Positions 1 to 8,755 are shown, numbered from the stretch's first letter. The stretch is 22,966 bases of DNA from SZAS-103 sp038226665 (GCA_038226665.1 JBBRQI010000026.1:1-22966), one strand, 5' to 3'. The notes: generated from the sequence alone by a model not told the origin. Numbers and translations are program-made.

Positions 1-1
1 C

Positions 2-1219
2 AAGGCCAAGCTCTACACCGGCGACTACACCAGCTTCGAGCGCCAGCGCTCCGAGCAGTTGCACCAGCAGCAGGCCGCGCACGAAAAGGAACAGGCCGAG
101 CGCGAACACCTGCAGAAATTCATCGACCGCTTCAAGGCCACAGCGAGCAAGGCCAAGCAGGCGCAGTCGCGGATCAAGCGTCTGGCCAAGCTCTCGGGGA
201 CCGAAGCCGTGCGGGCCGAACGTGCATTCCGCATTTCGTTCGCCGAGCCGGTGCGTTTGCCGAATTCGTTGATCCGCCTGAATCATGCGGATGCTGGTTA
301 TGGCGAGACGCGCATCCTTGCCAATGTCGGCTTCGGACTCGAGGCCGGCGATCGCGTCGGCCTGCTCGGCCCGAACGGCGCGGGCAAGTCCACGCTCGTG
401 AAAACACTGGTCGGCGAACTGCCCTTGCTCGGCGGCGAACGCAGCGCGCATCCGGACCTGAAGCTCGGCTACTTCGCGCAGCACACCGTCGAATCGCTGC
501 AGCCGGGGCAAACACCAATCGATCATTTGCGCGACATCGCACCGAACGATTCCATCCAGGACTTCCGCAACTTCCTCGGCCGCTGGAACTTCGCCGGCGA
601 CCGCGCGTTCGAATCGGTCGACACGTTCTCGGGTGGCGAACGCGCACGCCTCGCGCTCGCATTGATCGCCTGGCGCAAGCCGAACGTGCTGCTGCTGGAT
701 GAGCCGACCAACCATCTCGACCTCGACATGCGCGAAGCGCTTGCAGAGGCGCTCTCCGATTTCCCCGGCGCGATCGTTCTGGTCTCGCACGACCGGCACT
801 TGATCGGCCTTGTATGTGACACGTTCTGGCGCGTCGCCGATGGCCATGTCGAAGCGTTCGATGGCGACCTCGATGCGTACGCGGCGTGGCTGCGTTCGCG
901 CGGATCGGAACCAAGGAAAGCCGCGGCCGAACCTGTCGCGAAGAAAGTCGCAGCGAAGTCCGCCGGCTCTACTTCGTTGTCATCCGATCCGTTGTCCAAA
1001 GAGCAGCGCAAGCGCTTGAAGCAGGTCGAAACCCGCATCGCGGCGCTGCAAGCGGAACTCAAGCAGATCGAAGCGCAGCTGGCCGATCCGGCGATCTACG
1101 GCAACGACGGTGGCATCGAGATCGGCCAACTTGGGCAACGCCAGGAAACGCTGACGCGCGAGCAGGCAGCGTTGGAAACCGAATGGCTGGCGTTGTACGA
1201 ACGCCTGGAAACTGCTTGA
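2..1219 (+). CDS. yheS: ABC-F family ATPase, YheS-like (5' end outside window)
   Basis: This is the C-terminal 405 residues of a soluble ABC-F protein; the first ATPase domain lies upstream of the window. The reading frame is open from base 2. The start reads as the ABC-F interdomain linker (YTGDYTSFE, then a charged helical stretch with KATAKQAQSR-like spacing). The second nucleotide-binding domain follows: Walker A GPNGAGKST at bases 368-394, signature SGGE at 629-640, and Walker B LLLDEPTNHLDL around 686-724. A Lys/Ala-rich spacer and a C-terminal coiled coil (KEQRKRLKQVETRI onward) complete it, as in YheS/Uup-type members. ABC-F proteins have no membrane domain and act on ribosomes as translation factors; the exact role of YheS is less settled than that of EttA. 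Linker wording and the C-terminal extension favour YheS over EttA or Uup. Confidence 0.9.
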   Translation, partial: KAKLYTGDYTSFERQRSEQLHQQQAAHEKEQAEREHLQKFIDRFKATASKAKQAQSRIKRLAKLSGTEAVRAERAFRISFAEPVRLPNSLIRLNHADAGYGETRILANVGFGLEAGDRVGLLGPNGAGKSTLVKTLVGELPLLGGERSAHPDLKLGYFAQHTVESLQPGQTPIDHLRDIAPNDSIQDFRNFLGRWNFAGDRAFESVDTFSGGERARLALALIAWRKPNVLLLDEPTNHLDLDMREALAEALSDFPGAIVLVSHDRHLIGLVCDTFWRVADGHVEAFDGDLDAYAAWLRSRGSEPRKAAAEPVAKKVAAKSAGSTSLSSDPLSKEQRKRLKQVETRIAALQAELKQIEAQLADPAIYGNDGGIEIGQLGQRQETLTREQAALETEWLALYERLETA

Positions 1220-1276
1220 AGTCGCACCGGCAACACCCCAACTTCTACTTCATCACCATCCCTTTCAAAGCGCGCC

Positions 1277-1687
1277 ATGCCCATCTACGGTTTTGAATGC
1301 GACAGCTGCGGTCATCGTTTTGATCGCCTGCAGAAATTGTCCGACGCCGATCCGACCGTATGCCCGGATTGCGGCGCAGAAACCTTGCGTCGTCAACTCA
1401 CCGCGCCATCGTTCCGCCTGTCGGGCAGCGGCTGGTACGAAACCGACTTCAAGAAGGACGGCGACAAGAAACGCAACCTGACCGAGAAGGGCGATGGCGT
1501 GCCGACCGAGGCCAAGGCCGACTTCAAGGGCGATGCGAATGCTCCGAAGCCGGACGCAAAGCCATCGAGTTCCGACATCAAGCCAGCGAAAAGCCCGGAT
1601 GCTGCGACACCCAAGGCAGTGCCAAAACCGGAGCCGGCTTCCAATAACAAACCTGGTCAACCCGCATCGAAGCCCGCAGCAGACTGA
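1277..1687 (+). CDS. FmdB-family zinc-ribbon protein
   Basis: A 136-residue protein opening MPIYGFECDSCGHRFD, the hallmark of the FmdB/CxxC regulatory family. Two CxxC knuckles (CDSC near residue 9 and CPDC near residue 32) form one zinc ribbon in the first 45 residues. A conserved segment ending GSGWYETDFK follows. The rest is a low-complexity Lys/Pro/Ala/Asp tail, probably disordered. The family is named from a putative regulator of formamidase genes, but most members have no proven function. Position directly upstream of aspS is common for this family in proteobacteria. The ribosome-binding site is weak; the start is chosen because it exactly matches the family N-terminus. Confidence 0.88.
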   Translation: MPIYGFECDSCGHRFDRLQKLSDADPTVCPDCGAETLRRQLTAPSFRLSGSGWYETDFKKDGDKKRNLTEKGDGVPTEAKADFKGDANAPKPDAKPSSSDIKPAKSPDAATPKAVPKPEPASNNKPGQPASKPAAD

Positions 1688-1772
1688 GGCCGCGAGCGGT
1701 AGACCGGCGGTGCCGGTAAACTAAGCGGCTGTATTGGCGCGTTGCGGCGCCTGTCGTGATTTCGGAGTTTTC

Positions 1773-3548
1773 ATGCGTACCCATTTTTGCGGCCTCATCG
1801 ACGAGGCGCTGATAGGACAGACCGTCACTCTTTGCGGGTGGGCCGATGTTGCACGCAATCTCGGCGGGCTGTGCTTCATCGACCTGCGCGACCATGAAGG
1901 CATCGTGCAGATCGTCGCAGAGCCGGATGCCGAGAGTGCAGGAAATGCCGACGTGATCGCGGCCGCGGCGCATGTCGGTTACGAGGATTGCCTGCGCATC
2001 ACCGGCACCGTGCGTGCGCGGCACGCGGTCAATGACAAGATCAGGAGTGGCAAGGTCGAAGTCGTCGCGACGAGGATCGAACTCCTCAACAAGGCCGACC
2101 CGCTGCCGTTCCACGCACACGAAAATCCGGGCGAAGACATCCGTCTGAAATATCGCTACCTCGACATGCGCCGTCCGGCGATGCAGCAAATGATGCGCAC
2201 CCGCATCAAGCTGGTGCAGTCGCTGCGCCGCTGGCTCGACGCGCGCGGGTTCCAGGACATCGAGACGCCGATCCTGACCAAGGCAACACCCGAAGGCGCG
2301 CGCGATTTCCTCGTGCCTGCGCGCATGCATGCGGGCGAGTTCTACGCATTGCCGCAGTCGCCGCAGTTGTTCAAGCAGATCCTGATGATGGCCGGCTTCG
2401 ATCGCTATTACCAGGTCGCGCGTTGCTTCCGCGATGAGGCATTGCGCGCTGATCGCCAGCTCGAATTCACCCAGCTCGACATGGAGTTTGCATGGGTATG
2501 CGAGCGCGATGTGCAGGACGCGACCGAGGAAATGATCCGCACCGTCTTCCATGAAGTGATGGACGTCGACCTCGCGAATCCGTTCCCGCGCCTGACCTAC
2601 GAAGAAGCGATGCGTCGCTTCGGTTCCGACAAGCCCGACCTGCGCATCGCGCTGGAACTGGTCGATGTCGCCGAACTCGTGAAGACCAGCGAGTTCAAGG
2701 TGTTCACCGATTGGGCGAACCATGTCGAAGGCCGCGTCGCCGCGTTGCGCGTGCCGGGCGGTGCGGAGTTGTCGCGCAAGCAGATCGACGATTGCGCGGC
2801 GCATGCCGCGAAGCATGGCGCGAAAGGCCTTGCGTGGATGAAGGTCAACGATCGCGCGACGGGGCGCGAGGGCATCAACTCGCCGATCGCGAAGTTCCTC
2901 GACGACGCGACCTTGAACGCATTGCTCGAAACAACCCAGGCGCAGTCCGGCGACATCCTGTTCTTCGGCGCAGGCCCGTGGAAATCCGTCAGCGATTTCA
3001 TGGGCGCGCTGCGGGTCAAGGTCGCGAAAGACCTCAAGCTGGTCGCGAACATGTGGACGCCGTTATGGGTCACCGACTTCCCGATGTTCGAATGGGACGA
3101 GGAAGACCAGCGCTATGTCGCCCTGCATCACCCGTTCACCGCGCCTGCGGTCGATGACGTCGCCGCGTTGCGCGCGGACGCGAAGATCGCGGTGTCGCGC
3201 GGCTACGACATGGTGCTCAACGGCAACGAGATCGGCGGCGGTTCGATCCGCATCCACCGCTCGGACATGCAGTCGGCGGTGTTCGACCTGCTCGGCATTC
3301 CTGCGGAAGAGGCGGAGCTGAAGTTCGGTTTCCTGCTGGAGGCGCTGCGCTACGGCGCGCCGCCGCACGGCGGCATCGCGTTCGGCATCGACCGCATCGC
3401 CGCACTGATGGCTGGCACGGAATCCATCCGCGACGTCATCGCGTTCCCGAAGACCACGACCGCGCAATGTCCGATGACCGGAGCGCCGTCGCCGGTGCCG
3501 GACAAGCAACTAGCTGAAGTGCATATCTCGGTGCGCGCGAAGCAATGA
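1773..3548 (+). CDS. aspS: Aspartate--tRNA ligase
   Basis: A 591-residue class II aminoacyl-tRNA synthetase that attaches aspartate to tRNA-Asp in the cytoplasm. Length and layout fit the bacterial form. An N-terminal OB-fold anticodon-binding domain starts MRTHFCGLIDEALIGQTV. The catalytic domain carries the motif 2 region (RCFRDEALRADRQLEFTQLD). A bacterial GAD insertion follows in the middle. Motif 3 lies near the end (GGIAFGIDRIAALMAG). The ATG at 1773 is chosen because it begins the family N-terminus; a TTG 39 bases upstream would add 13 unrelated residues. The stop overlaps the next start (ATGA at 3545-3548), so translation of the acetyltransferase is probably coupled. Sequence alone does not show whether the enzyme is Asp-specific or also charges tRNA-Asn. 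Confidence 0.97.
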   Translation: MRTHFCGLIDEALIGQTVTLCGWADVARNLGGLCFIDLRDHEGIVQIVAEPDAESAGNADVIAAAAHVGYEDCLRITGTVRARHAVNDKIRSGKVEVVATRIELLNKADPLPFHAHENPGEDIRLKYRYLDMRRPAMQQMMRTRIKLVQSLRRWLDARGFQDIETPILTKATPEGARDFLVPARMHAGEFYALPQSPQLFKQILMMAGFDRYYQVARCFRDEALRADRQLEFTQLDMEFAWVCERDVQDATEEMIRTVFHEVMDVDLANPFPRLTYEEAMRRFGSDKPDLRIALELVDVAELVKTSEFKVFTDWANHVEGRVAALRVPGGAELSRKQIDDCAAHAAKHGAKGLAWMKVNDRATGREGINSPIAKFLDDATLNALLETTQAQSGDILFFGAGPWKSVSDFMGALRVKVAKDLKLVANMWTPLWVTDFPMFEWDEEDQRYVALHHPFTAPAVDDVAALRADAKIAVSRGYDMVLNGNEIGGGSIRIHRSDMQSAVFDLLGIPAEEAELKFGFLLEALRYGAPPHGGIAFGIDRIAALMAGTESIRDVIAFPKTTTAQCPMTGAPSPVPDKQLAEVHISVRAKQ

Positions 3549-4084
3549 GTTTCGTCATTCGCCGTGCGGTGCATGACGATGCGGAAACGCTGTCGCGCGT
3601 CGCGATCCAGACGTTCACCGATACGTTCGGCCACATGTATCCGGACGAGGACCTGCAGGATTTCCTGCGCACGAATTACTCGGTCGAAGAATGCATGCGT
3701 CTTCTAGCCGACGATCGGTATGCGGCATGGTTGCTCGAAGACGGGAGCGAAGCCATCGGCCATGCGCTAGCCGGGCCTTGCGGACTGCCGCATGCGTATG
3801 CGAAACCGGAGGACGGCGAGCTGAAGCGTTTGTACCTGCTGCCGCGGGCGCAGAACGGCGGCTGGGGTGCGCGGTTGTTCGATGCCGCGCTGGTCTGGCT
3901 GGAACGCGACGGACCACGCACGATCTGGATCAGCGTGTATTCGCAGAACTTCGGTGCGCAGCGCTTCTACGCGCGCTGGGGTTTCGCCAAGGTCGCCGAA
4001 TACGAGTTTCCGGTAGGCCGGGTGCGCGACCACGAATTCATGTTTCGTCGCGATGCCACGCATGCCACGTCGGGATCGGCATGA
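3545..4084 (+). CDS. GNAT-family N-acetyltransferase
   Basis: A 179-residue single-domain GNAT protein. The N-terminal beta strand FVIRRAVHDDAETL is typical. The acetyl-CoA-binding motif A is visible as LKRLYLLPRAQNGGWGARLFDAAL, where Q-N-G-G-W-G-A fits the Q/RxxGxG/A pyrophosphate loop. The C-terminal segment NFGAQRFYARWGFAKV is the usual motif B region. It should transfer an acetyl group from acetyl-CoA to an amine; the substrate cannot be read from sequence. The gene starts inside the aspS stop codon and ends in a 4-nt overlap with the downstream hydrolase, so the three genes look co-translated. Nothing suggests a RimI-type ribosomal role over a small-molecule one. Confidence 0.9.
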   Translation: MSFVIRRAVHDDAETLSRVAIQTFTDTFGHMYPDEDLQDFLRTNYSVEECMRLLADDRYAAWLLEDGSEAIGHALAGPCGLPHAYAKPEDGELKRLYLLPRAQNGGWGARLFDAALVWLERDGPRTIWISVYSQNFGAQRFYARWGFAKVAEYEFPVGRVRDHEFMFRRDATHATSGSA

Positions 4085-4716
4085 CCGAGCCGCGCACGTC
4101 CGAGCGAGTCATCCTGTTGCACGGATTGTGGCTGCGTGGCGCAGCGATGGCCTATCTCGCGCGACGCTTGCATGCAGCCGGCTTCGATACGCAAACATTC
4201 GATTATTCGACGGTGCGCGATGGCATCGATGTCGCCAGCGAAGGGCTGCGCGAGCGCATCAGCGCGTCCGGCGGCGGCAAGGTGCATCTGCTCGGGCACA
4301 GCCTCGGCGGCTTGCTCGCGGCGATGGTCGTGCAGCGCAACCCTGATCTCATCGACGGTCGCATTTTGTGCCTCGGCGCGCCCTTGCGCGGCAGCGCGGC
4401 GGCACGTTCGCTCAAGGGCATTCCCGGTGGTTCGACGATGCTTGGACGCAGCGCCGAAGTGCTCGAACATGGACTTGATCGTTGGGATGGTCCGCGCGAA
4501 CTCGGCGTGATCGCCGGGCGCTTGCCGCTCGGATTGGGCTTCCTGCTCGGCGGTGTGGCTTCGCCGCACGACGGCACGGTGTCGGTCGAGGAAACCCGTT
4601 TGCCTGGCCTCACCGACCATCGCGTGATCGCGGCCGCGCATACTGGCCTGGTGTATTCCGACCAGGCTGCGCAACACGCGATCGCATTCCTGCGCGACGG
4701 GCATTTCCAGCCTTGA
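4081..4716 (+). CDS. Alpha/beta-hydrolase, small lipase/esterase-like
   Basis: A 211-residue alpha/beta-hydrolase. The oxyanion-loop strand is VILLHGLWLRGAAM near the N-terminus. The nucleophile elbow is GHSLGG, with the serine near residue 73. A late segment SPHDGTVSVEETRLPG supplies the acid residue, and the following DH or AAH segment could provide the catalytic histidine. There is no signal peptide or lid domain, so it is probably cytoplasmic. It resembles short PGAP1-like or lipase-class esterases of Gammaproteobacteria; the substrate is unknown. The start at 4081 lies in a 4-nt overlap with the acetyltransferase stop. A longer reading frame from 3691 exists but runs antiphase through the acetyltransferase gene and is not credible. 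Confidence 0.87.
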   Translation: MTEPRTSERVILLHGLWLRGAAMAYLARRLHAAGFDTQTFDYSTVRDGIDVASEGLRERISASGGGKVHLLGHSLGGLLAAMVVQRNPDLIDGRILCLGAPLRGSAAARSLKGIPGGSTMLGRSAEVLEHGLDRWDGPRELGVIAGRLPLGLGFLLGGVASPHDGTVSVEETRLPGLTDHRVIAAAHTGLVYSDQAAQHAIAFLRDGHFQP

Positions 4717-4789
4717 CCCGGTTCGCGGCACGGGTTGCGTAATCGCGTAAAATCCACTGCTGATCGTCAGCGCAAGCACAGGTAAACGC

Positions 4790-5515
4790 ATGGGCAGGGG
4801 ACCATCGATCGAAGGCCGCAAGAACGTCGAGGACGCGCGGCGCGGCAAGATATTCACCAAGCTCATCCGCGAGATCAGCGTCGCTGCGCGCGCCAGCGGC
4901 GATCCCGGTTCCAATGCGCGCTTGCGCGCCGCGATCGACAAGGCGTTGTCCGCGAACATGTCCAAGGATGTCATCGAGCGCGCGATCAAGAAAGCCACCG
5001 GCGAACTCGAAGGCGTGAACTACGAGGAAATCCGCTACGAAGGCTATGCGCCCGGCGGCGTCGCGGTGATCGTCGATTGCCTGACCGACAACAAGGTACG
5101 GACGGTTGCGGATGTCAGGCATGCTTTCGGGAAATTCGGCGGCAATCTCGGCACCGACGGATCGGTCGCATTCCTGTTCAAGAAATGCGGTGTGCTGAGT
5201 TTCGCATCGGGCGCCAACGAGGAACGCATTACCGACATCGCGATCGATGCCGGTGCCGACGACGTGGTGGCTTACGACGACGGCGCGATCGACGTGTTGA
5301 CTGCGCCCGATGCATTCCTTCCGGTGAAGTCCGCGATGGAAGGCGCGGGCATCGTTCCGGACATCGCCGAAGTCACCTGTCGCGCCGAGAATGATATCGC
5401 CGTCACTGGGGACACCGCGCAAACCGTGGCAAAACTGCTTGCGTGGCTCGACGACCTCGACGATGTGCAGAACGTTTACTCGAATGCCGACCTGTCGGCG
5501 GATACCTGCGGCTGA
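4790..5515 (+). CDS. yebC: YebC/PmpR family (TACO1-like) protein
   Basis: A 241-residue protein of the YebC/PmpR/TACO1 family. The N-terminus MGRGPSIEGRKNVEDARRGK corresponds to the usual MAGHSKW...RK start, with the conserved KIFTKLIREI helix after it. The segments GDPGSNARLRAAIDKALSAN and IRYEGYAPGGVAVIV are family landmarks, and length is as expected. These proteins were long annotated as transcriptional regulators; more recent work links them to translation of difficult peptide stretches, as for mitochondrial TACO1. It lies two nucleotides upstream of ruvC, the conserved proteobacterial arrangement, and probably heads the yebC-ruvC-ruvA transcription unit. A start upstream is unlikely because 4790 gives the standard N-terminus. 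Confidence 0.95.
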   Translation: MGRGPSIEGRKNVEDARRGKIFTKLIREISVAARASGDPGSNARLRAAIDKALSANMSKDVIERAIKKATGELEGVNYEEIRYEGYAPGGVAVIVDCLTDNKVRTVADVRHAFGKFGGNLGTDGSVAFLFKKCGVLSFASGANEERITDIAIDAGADDVVAYDDGAIDVLTAPDAFLPVKSAMEGAGIVPDIAEVTCRAENDIAVTGDTAQTVAKLLAWLDDLDDVQNVYSNADLSADTCG

Positions 5516-5517
5516 AA

Positions 5518-6039
5518 ATGATCCGCATCCTCGGCATCGATCCGGGTTCGCAGCGCACGGGTGTCGGCATCGTCGATTGCGACGCCAGCGGTCGCACGAC
5601 GCACGTCTACCACGCGCCATTGGTGCTGCTTGGCGATGGCGAATTTCCGCAGCGACTCAAGCGGTTGCTTGATGGTCTTGCTGACGTCATCGATACCTAC
5701 AAGCCGCGGGAAGTCGCGATCGAGAAAGTGTTCATGGCGCGCAATCCCGATTCGGCGTTGAAGCTCGGACAGGCGCGTGGCGCGGCGATGTGCGCGGCGG
5801 TGTTGCGCGACCTGCCGATCCACGAATATTCGGCGAAAGAGATCAAGCTCGCGGTGGTTGGTAGCGGCGGTGCGGAGAAAACCCAGGTTCAGCACATGGT
5901 CGGCATCATGCTGAATTTGCAGGGCAAATTGCAGGCCGATGCGGCCGACGCGCTCGCGGTCGCCATTACGCATGCGCACGTGCGCGCGACCGCGCAACGG
6001 CTCGGCGTCAACGTGAAACTCGCATGGGGCAGGAAGTGA
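5518..6039 (+). CDS. ruvC: Crossover junction endodeoxyribonuclease RuvC
   Basis: A 173-residue Holliday-junction resolvase, the same length as the E. coli enzyme. It nicks two opposing strands of the four-way junction after RuvAB branch migration. The four acidic metal ligands are in place: Asp8 in GIDPGS, Glu69 in VAIEKVF, and Asp141 and Asp144 in DAADALAVAITH. The start at 5518 follows the yebC stop by two bases and gives the standard N-terminus MIRILGIDPGS; an upstream in-frame start inside yebC would add residues foreign to the family. About 140 bases with a strong palindromic repeat separate it from ruvA, more than usual for this gene pair. Confidence 0.97.
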   Translation: MIRILGIDPGSQRTGVGIVDCDASGRTTHVYHAPLVLLGDGEFPQRLKRLLDGLADVIDTYKPREVAIEKVFMARNPDSALKLGQARGAAMCAAVLRDLPIHEYSAKEIKLAVVGSGGAEKTQVQHMVGIMLNLQGKLQADAADALAVAITHAHVRATAQRLGVNVKLAWGRK

Positions 6040-6049
6040 CTCGCGCTTG

Positions 6050-6155
6050 GCTCCCTCCCTTGCGAAAACAGGGGAGGGTCGGGGAGGGGTGCTGTAGTCT
6101 CTCGCAAGCAAAAAACCACTCCCTCCCAGCCTCCCCTTGCTTGCGCAAGGGGAGG
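6050..6155. repeat. Palindromic CT/GA-rich intergenic repeat between ruvC and ruvA
   Basis: The gap holds CCCTCCC- and GGGAGGG-type blocks that pair with each other. The right part is a perfect hairpin at 6130-6155: arms CCTCCCCTTGC and GCAAGGGGAGG around a TTGC loop. The left part, 6053-6078, is a weaker copy (CCCTCCCTTG...CAGGGGAGGG). The GGGAGGGGT block near 6081-6090 also faces ACCACTCCCTCCC near 6115-6127. I recall similar CT/GA palindromes as dispersed intergenic repeats in GC-rich proteobacteria; this was not checked. It could reduce read-through from ruvC to ruvA, but no T-run follows the hairpin. Confidence 0.7.
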
Positions 6156-6178
6156 AGTCAATTGCAGAGCGCACGCAC

Positions 6179-6769
6179 ATGATCGGAAGGCTCAAGGGAA
6201 TCGTGATCCACAAGCAGCCTCCCTGGCTGGTCGTGGACGTGCACGGCGTCGGCTACGAACTCGAAGCGCCGATGAGCACGTTCTACGATCTGCCCGAAGT
6301 CGGCCGCGAGGTCGCGTTGTTCACCCACTATGCGCAGAAGGAAGATTCGGTTTCGCTGTACGGTTTCCTCAGCGACTCCGAACGCCGGTTGTTCCGCGAT
6401 GTGCAGAAGGTCACCGGCATCGGCGCGAAGATCGCGCTCGCGATCCTGTCGGGCGCCAGCGTTGCCGATTTTGCACGCCTGGTGCAGACATCGGATGTCG
6501 CCGCGCTGACGCGCATTCCCGGCATCGGCAAGAAAACCGCCGAGCGCATCGTCGTCGAATTGCGCGATCGCGCGAGCGACTTCGGTGGCGGCGCGACGCT
6601 TGCGGGCAAACCCGTACCGACCGATCCGCTCTGCGAAGCGATCCTCGCGCTGCAACAACTCGGCTACAAACCGGCCGAGGCGCTGCGCATGGCCGAAAAA
6701 GCGCAAACTGAGGGCGACGACGTCGAAGCGATCATCCGCAATGCGTTGAAATCGGCGTTGCGCGGCTGA
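6179..6769 (+). CDS. ruvA: Holliday junction branch-migration protein RuvA
   Basis: A 196-residue DNA-binding subunit of the RuvAB branch-migration motor (E. coli RuvA is 203). Domain I is an OB-fold starting MIGRLKGIVIHKQPPWLVVDVHGVGYE. Domain II carries two helix-hairpin-helix motifs, VTGIGAKIALAIL and IPGIGKKTAERIVVEL. Domain III (DPLCEAILALQQLGYKPAEALRMAEKA) is the mobile UBA-like region that contacts RuvB. The start at 6179 matches the family; an upstream start at 6137 would read through the intergenic hairpin. The partner ruvB is not adjacent but about 4 kb downstream, beyond two kup genes. Confidence 0.97.
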   Translation: MIGRLKGIVIHKQPPWLVVDVHGVGYELEAPMSTFYDLPEVGREVALFTHYAQKEDSVSLYGFLSDSERRLFRDVQKVTGIGAKIALAILSGASVADFARLVQTSDVAALTRIPGIGKKTAERIVVELRDRASDFGGGATLAGKPVPTDPLCEAILALQQLGYKPAEALRMAEKAQTEGDDVEAIIRNALKSALRG

Positions 6770-6795
6770 AAGAGCGATTCACGGAAGATCCTGCC

Positions 6796-8712
6796 ATGTC
6801 CCTGTCGGAACACAGCCCCATTACGACGCAGAATGCCTCGCACCAGCCGCAGGGCAGCGTGCGCACGCTGATGCTCGGCGCGATCGGCGTGGTATTCGGC
6901 GACATCGGTACCAGTCCGTTGTACACGTTGCACGAAGCTTTTTTGCCGCATTACGGATTGAAACCCGACCCCGCAACCGTGCTCGGTCTGCTTTCGCTGA
7001 TCCTGTGGTCGTTGGTGCTGGTGGTCACCGTGAAGTACGTGATGATCATCATGCGCGCCGACAACAAGGGCGAGGGCGGCATCATGGCGCTGATGGCGCT
7101 CGCGCAGCGCGCGCTGGGCACTGCCAACAAACGATTGCGTTACGTGATCGGCATCCTCGGCATCTTCGGTGCCTCGCTGTTTTTCGGCGACAGTGTGATC
7201 ACGCCTGCGGTGTCGGTACTCGGAGCGGTCGAAGGCGTCGAGGTCGCTGCACCGCACCTCAAGCAATGGGTGGTGCCGATCTCGTTGGTCGTGTTGTTCG
7301 TCCTGTTCCTCTTCCAAAGCCGCGGTACTGCAAAAGTGGGGCGGATTTTCGGGCCAGTCATGGTGTTGTGGTTCGTGACGATCGCTGCCGTCGGCGTGTG
7401 GCACATCATCGGCCAGCCGCAGGTGCTGCTGGCGTTCAATCCGTACTATGCGCTGCACTTTTTCGTCGAGCATGGCGCGCACTCGTATTTCATCCTCGGT
7501 GCGGTGGTGCTGGCGATCACCGGCGGCGAAGCGCTGTATGCGGACATGGGGCATTTCGGACGCGCGCCGATTCAGACGGCTTGGTTCTGGTTGGTGTTGC
7601 CGGCGTTGCTGCTCAATTATTTCGGCCAGGGAGCGCTGCTGCTTTCGAATGCCGATGCGGCGAAAGGCAACCCCTTTTATCTGGCAATCCCGGCGTGGGG
7701 ACTCTATCCGATGATCGCGCTGGCGACGTTTGCGGCCGTCATCGCATCGCAAGCGGTGATCTCCGGCGCGTTCTCGGTTGCGCGCCAGGCGATGTTGCTC
7801 GGTTACATTCCGCGGCTGACGATCCGGCACACCTCGGCGAGTGCCGAAGGGCAGATCTTCGTACCGGCAGTGAACCGCATCCTGCTGGTGCTGGTGGTCT
7901 TGCTGGTGCTCGCGTTCCGCTCCTCGACCAAGCTTGCCGCAGCATACGGCGTGTCGGTGTCGGGCACGATGCTGATCGATACGCTATTGCTGATGGTGGT
8001 GGCGTACAACAGCTGGAAGGATTCGCGACGCTGGGTGCTGCCGGTCGCCGGGCTGCTGCTTTGCGTGGACATCGCGTTCCTTGGCGCGAACGTGGTCAAG
8101 TTCCTCGATGGCGCATGGGTTCCGGTCGCATTGGGCATCCTCGCGTTCACGATGATGCGAACGTGGCGGCGCGGCAAGATCCTGGTCGCCGAGAGCCTGG
8201 CCAGCCAGCAACTCGACCTGGATACGTTCCTGCGTTCGCTTGCCGCGCATCCGCCGCATCGGGTCCAGGGCACGGCGATTTTCCTGAGTCCGAGTACGGA
8301 TAACGTGCCCCATGCGTTGTTGCACAACCTCAAGCACAACAAGGTGCTGCACGAGAGCAACGTGATCCTCGGCGTGCGCACGCTGGACACGGCCTATGCG
8401 GAGCCCGAGGAACGTTGCGAGACGACCGATCTCGGCAATGGATTCCGGCGGATGATCCTGCGCTTCGGCTTCGCCGAGGAACCCGACGTGCCCGCTGCGC
8501 TCGTTCAAAGCGTTTGCGGCACGCAGTTCGACATGATGGACACCACGTTCTTCTCGAGCCGCGAAACCCTGGTCGCCGCCGAGCACGTCGGCATGCCGCT
8601 GTGGCGCGACAAGATATTTGCGTTCATGGCGCGCAATGCGACATCGGCCACCGATTTCTTCCGCATCCCCGGTAACCGGCTGGTCGAACTCGGCACCAAG
8701 GTCGAGATATAA
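6796..8712 (+). CDS. kup: Potassium transporter Kup, copy 1
   Basis: A 638-residue KUP/HAK/KT-family potassium:proton symporter of the inner membrane. Family landmarks run in order: GVVFGDIGTSPLYTL in the first membrane helix, RADNKGEGGIMALM, FFGDSVITPAVSVL, a GGEALYADMGHFGRAPI block, LNYFGQGALLL, and IASQAVISGAFSVARQA. About 12 hydrophobic segments fill the first 440 residues. A cytoplasmic C-terminal domain of some 200 residues contains HNLKHNKVLHE and ends in the typical VELGTKVEI. The start is preceded by a plausible Shine-Dalgarno (GGAAGATCCTGCC region), 26 bases after the ruvA stop. It is the first of two tandem kup genes. Kup usually serves constitutive, low-affinity K+ (and Cs+) uptake. 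Confidence 0.95.
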   Translation: MSLSEHSPITTQNASHQPQGSVRTLMLGAIGVVFGDIGTSPLYTLHEAFLPHYGLKPDPATVLGLLSLILWSLVLVVTVKYVMIIMRADNKGEGGIMALMALAQRALGTANKRLRYVIGILGIFGASLFFGDSVITPAVSVLGAVEGVEVAAPHLKQWVVPISLVVLFVLFLFQSRGTAKVGRIFGPVMVLWFVTIAAVGVWHIIGQPQVLLAFNPYYALHFFVEHGAHSYFILGAVVLAITGGEALYADMGHFGRAPIQTAWFWLVLPALLLNYFGQGALLLSNADAAKGNPFYLAIPAWGLYPMIALATFAAVIASQAVISGAFSVARQAMLLGYIPRLTIRHTSASAEGQIFVPAVNRILLVLVVLLVLAFRSSTKLAAAYGVSVSGTMLIDTLLLMVVAYNSWKDSRRWVLPVAGLLLCVDIAFLGANVVKFLDGAWVPVALGILAFTMMRTWRRGKILVAESLASQQLDLDTFLRSLAAHPPHRVQGTAIFLSPSTDNVPHALLHNLKHNKVLHESNVILGVRTLDTAYAEPEERCETTDLGNGFRRMILRFGFAEEPDVPAALVQSVCGTQFDMMDTTFFSSRETLVAAEHVGMPLWRDKIFAFMARNATSATDFFRIPGNRLVELGTKVEI

Positions 8713-8734
8713 ATTTCCTTATATGAAGCGGCGT

Positions 8735-8755
8735 ATCCTGCGCGCTTTGCAGGAT
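8735..8755. repeat. Hairpin between the two kup genes
   Basis: A perfect 7-bp inverted repeat, ATCCTGC (8735-8741) and GCAGGAT (8749-8755), with a 7-base loop. The flanking CG/CG pairs extend it after one mismatch. The right arm contains the ATG at 8754, one of two candidate starts for kup copy 2, so the structure would hide that start if formed. The 9-mer ATCCTGCGC recurs in the gap between kup copy 2 and ruvB. Confidence 0.5.

Noticed and set aside
1578..2816. 412-codon open frame on the minus strand
   Set aside because: It is antisense to aspS, whose protein is unmistakable; the minus-strand product has the His/Arg-rich look of a GC-rich shadow frame.
3691..4716. Long frame that would extend the hydrolase upstream
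   Set aside because: The first 130 codons run out of phase through the acetyltransferase gene; the alpha/beta-hydrolase begins at the overlapping ATG 4081.
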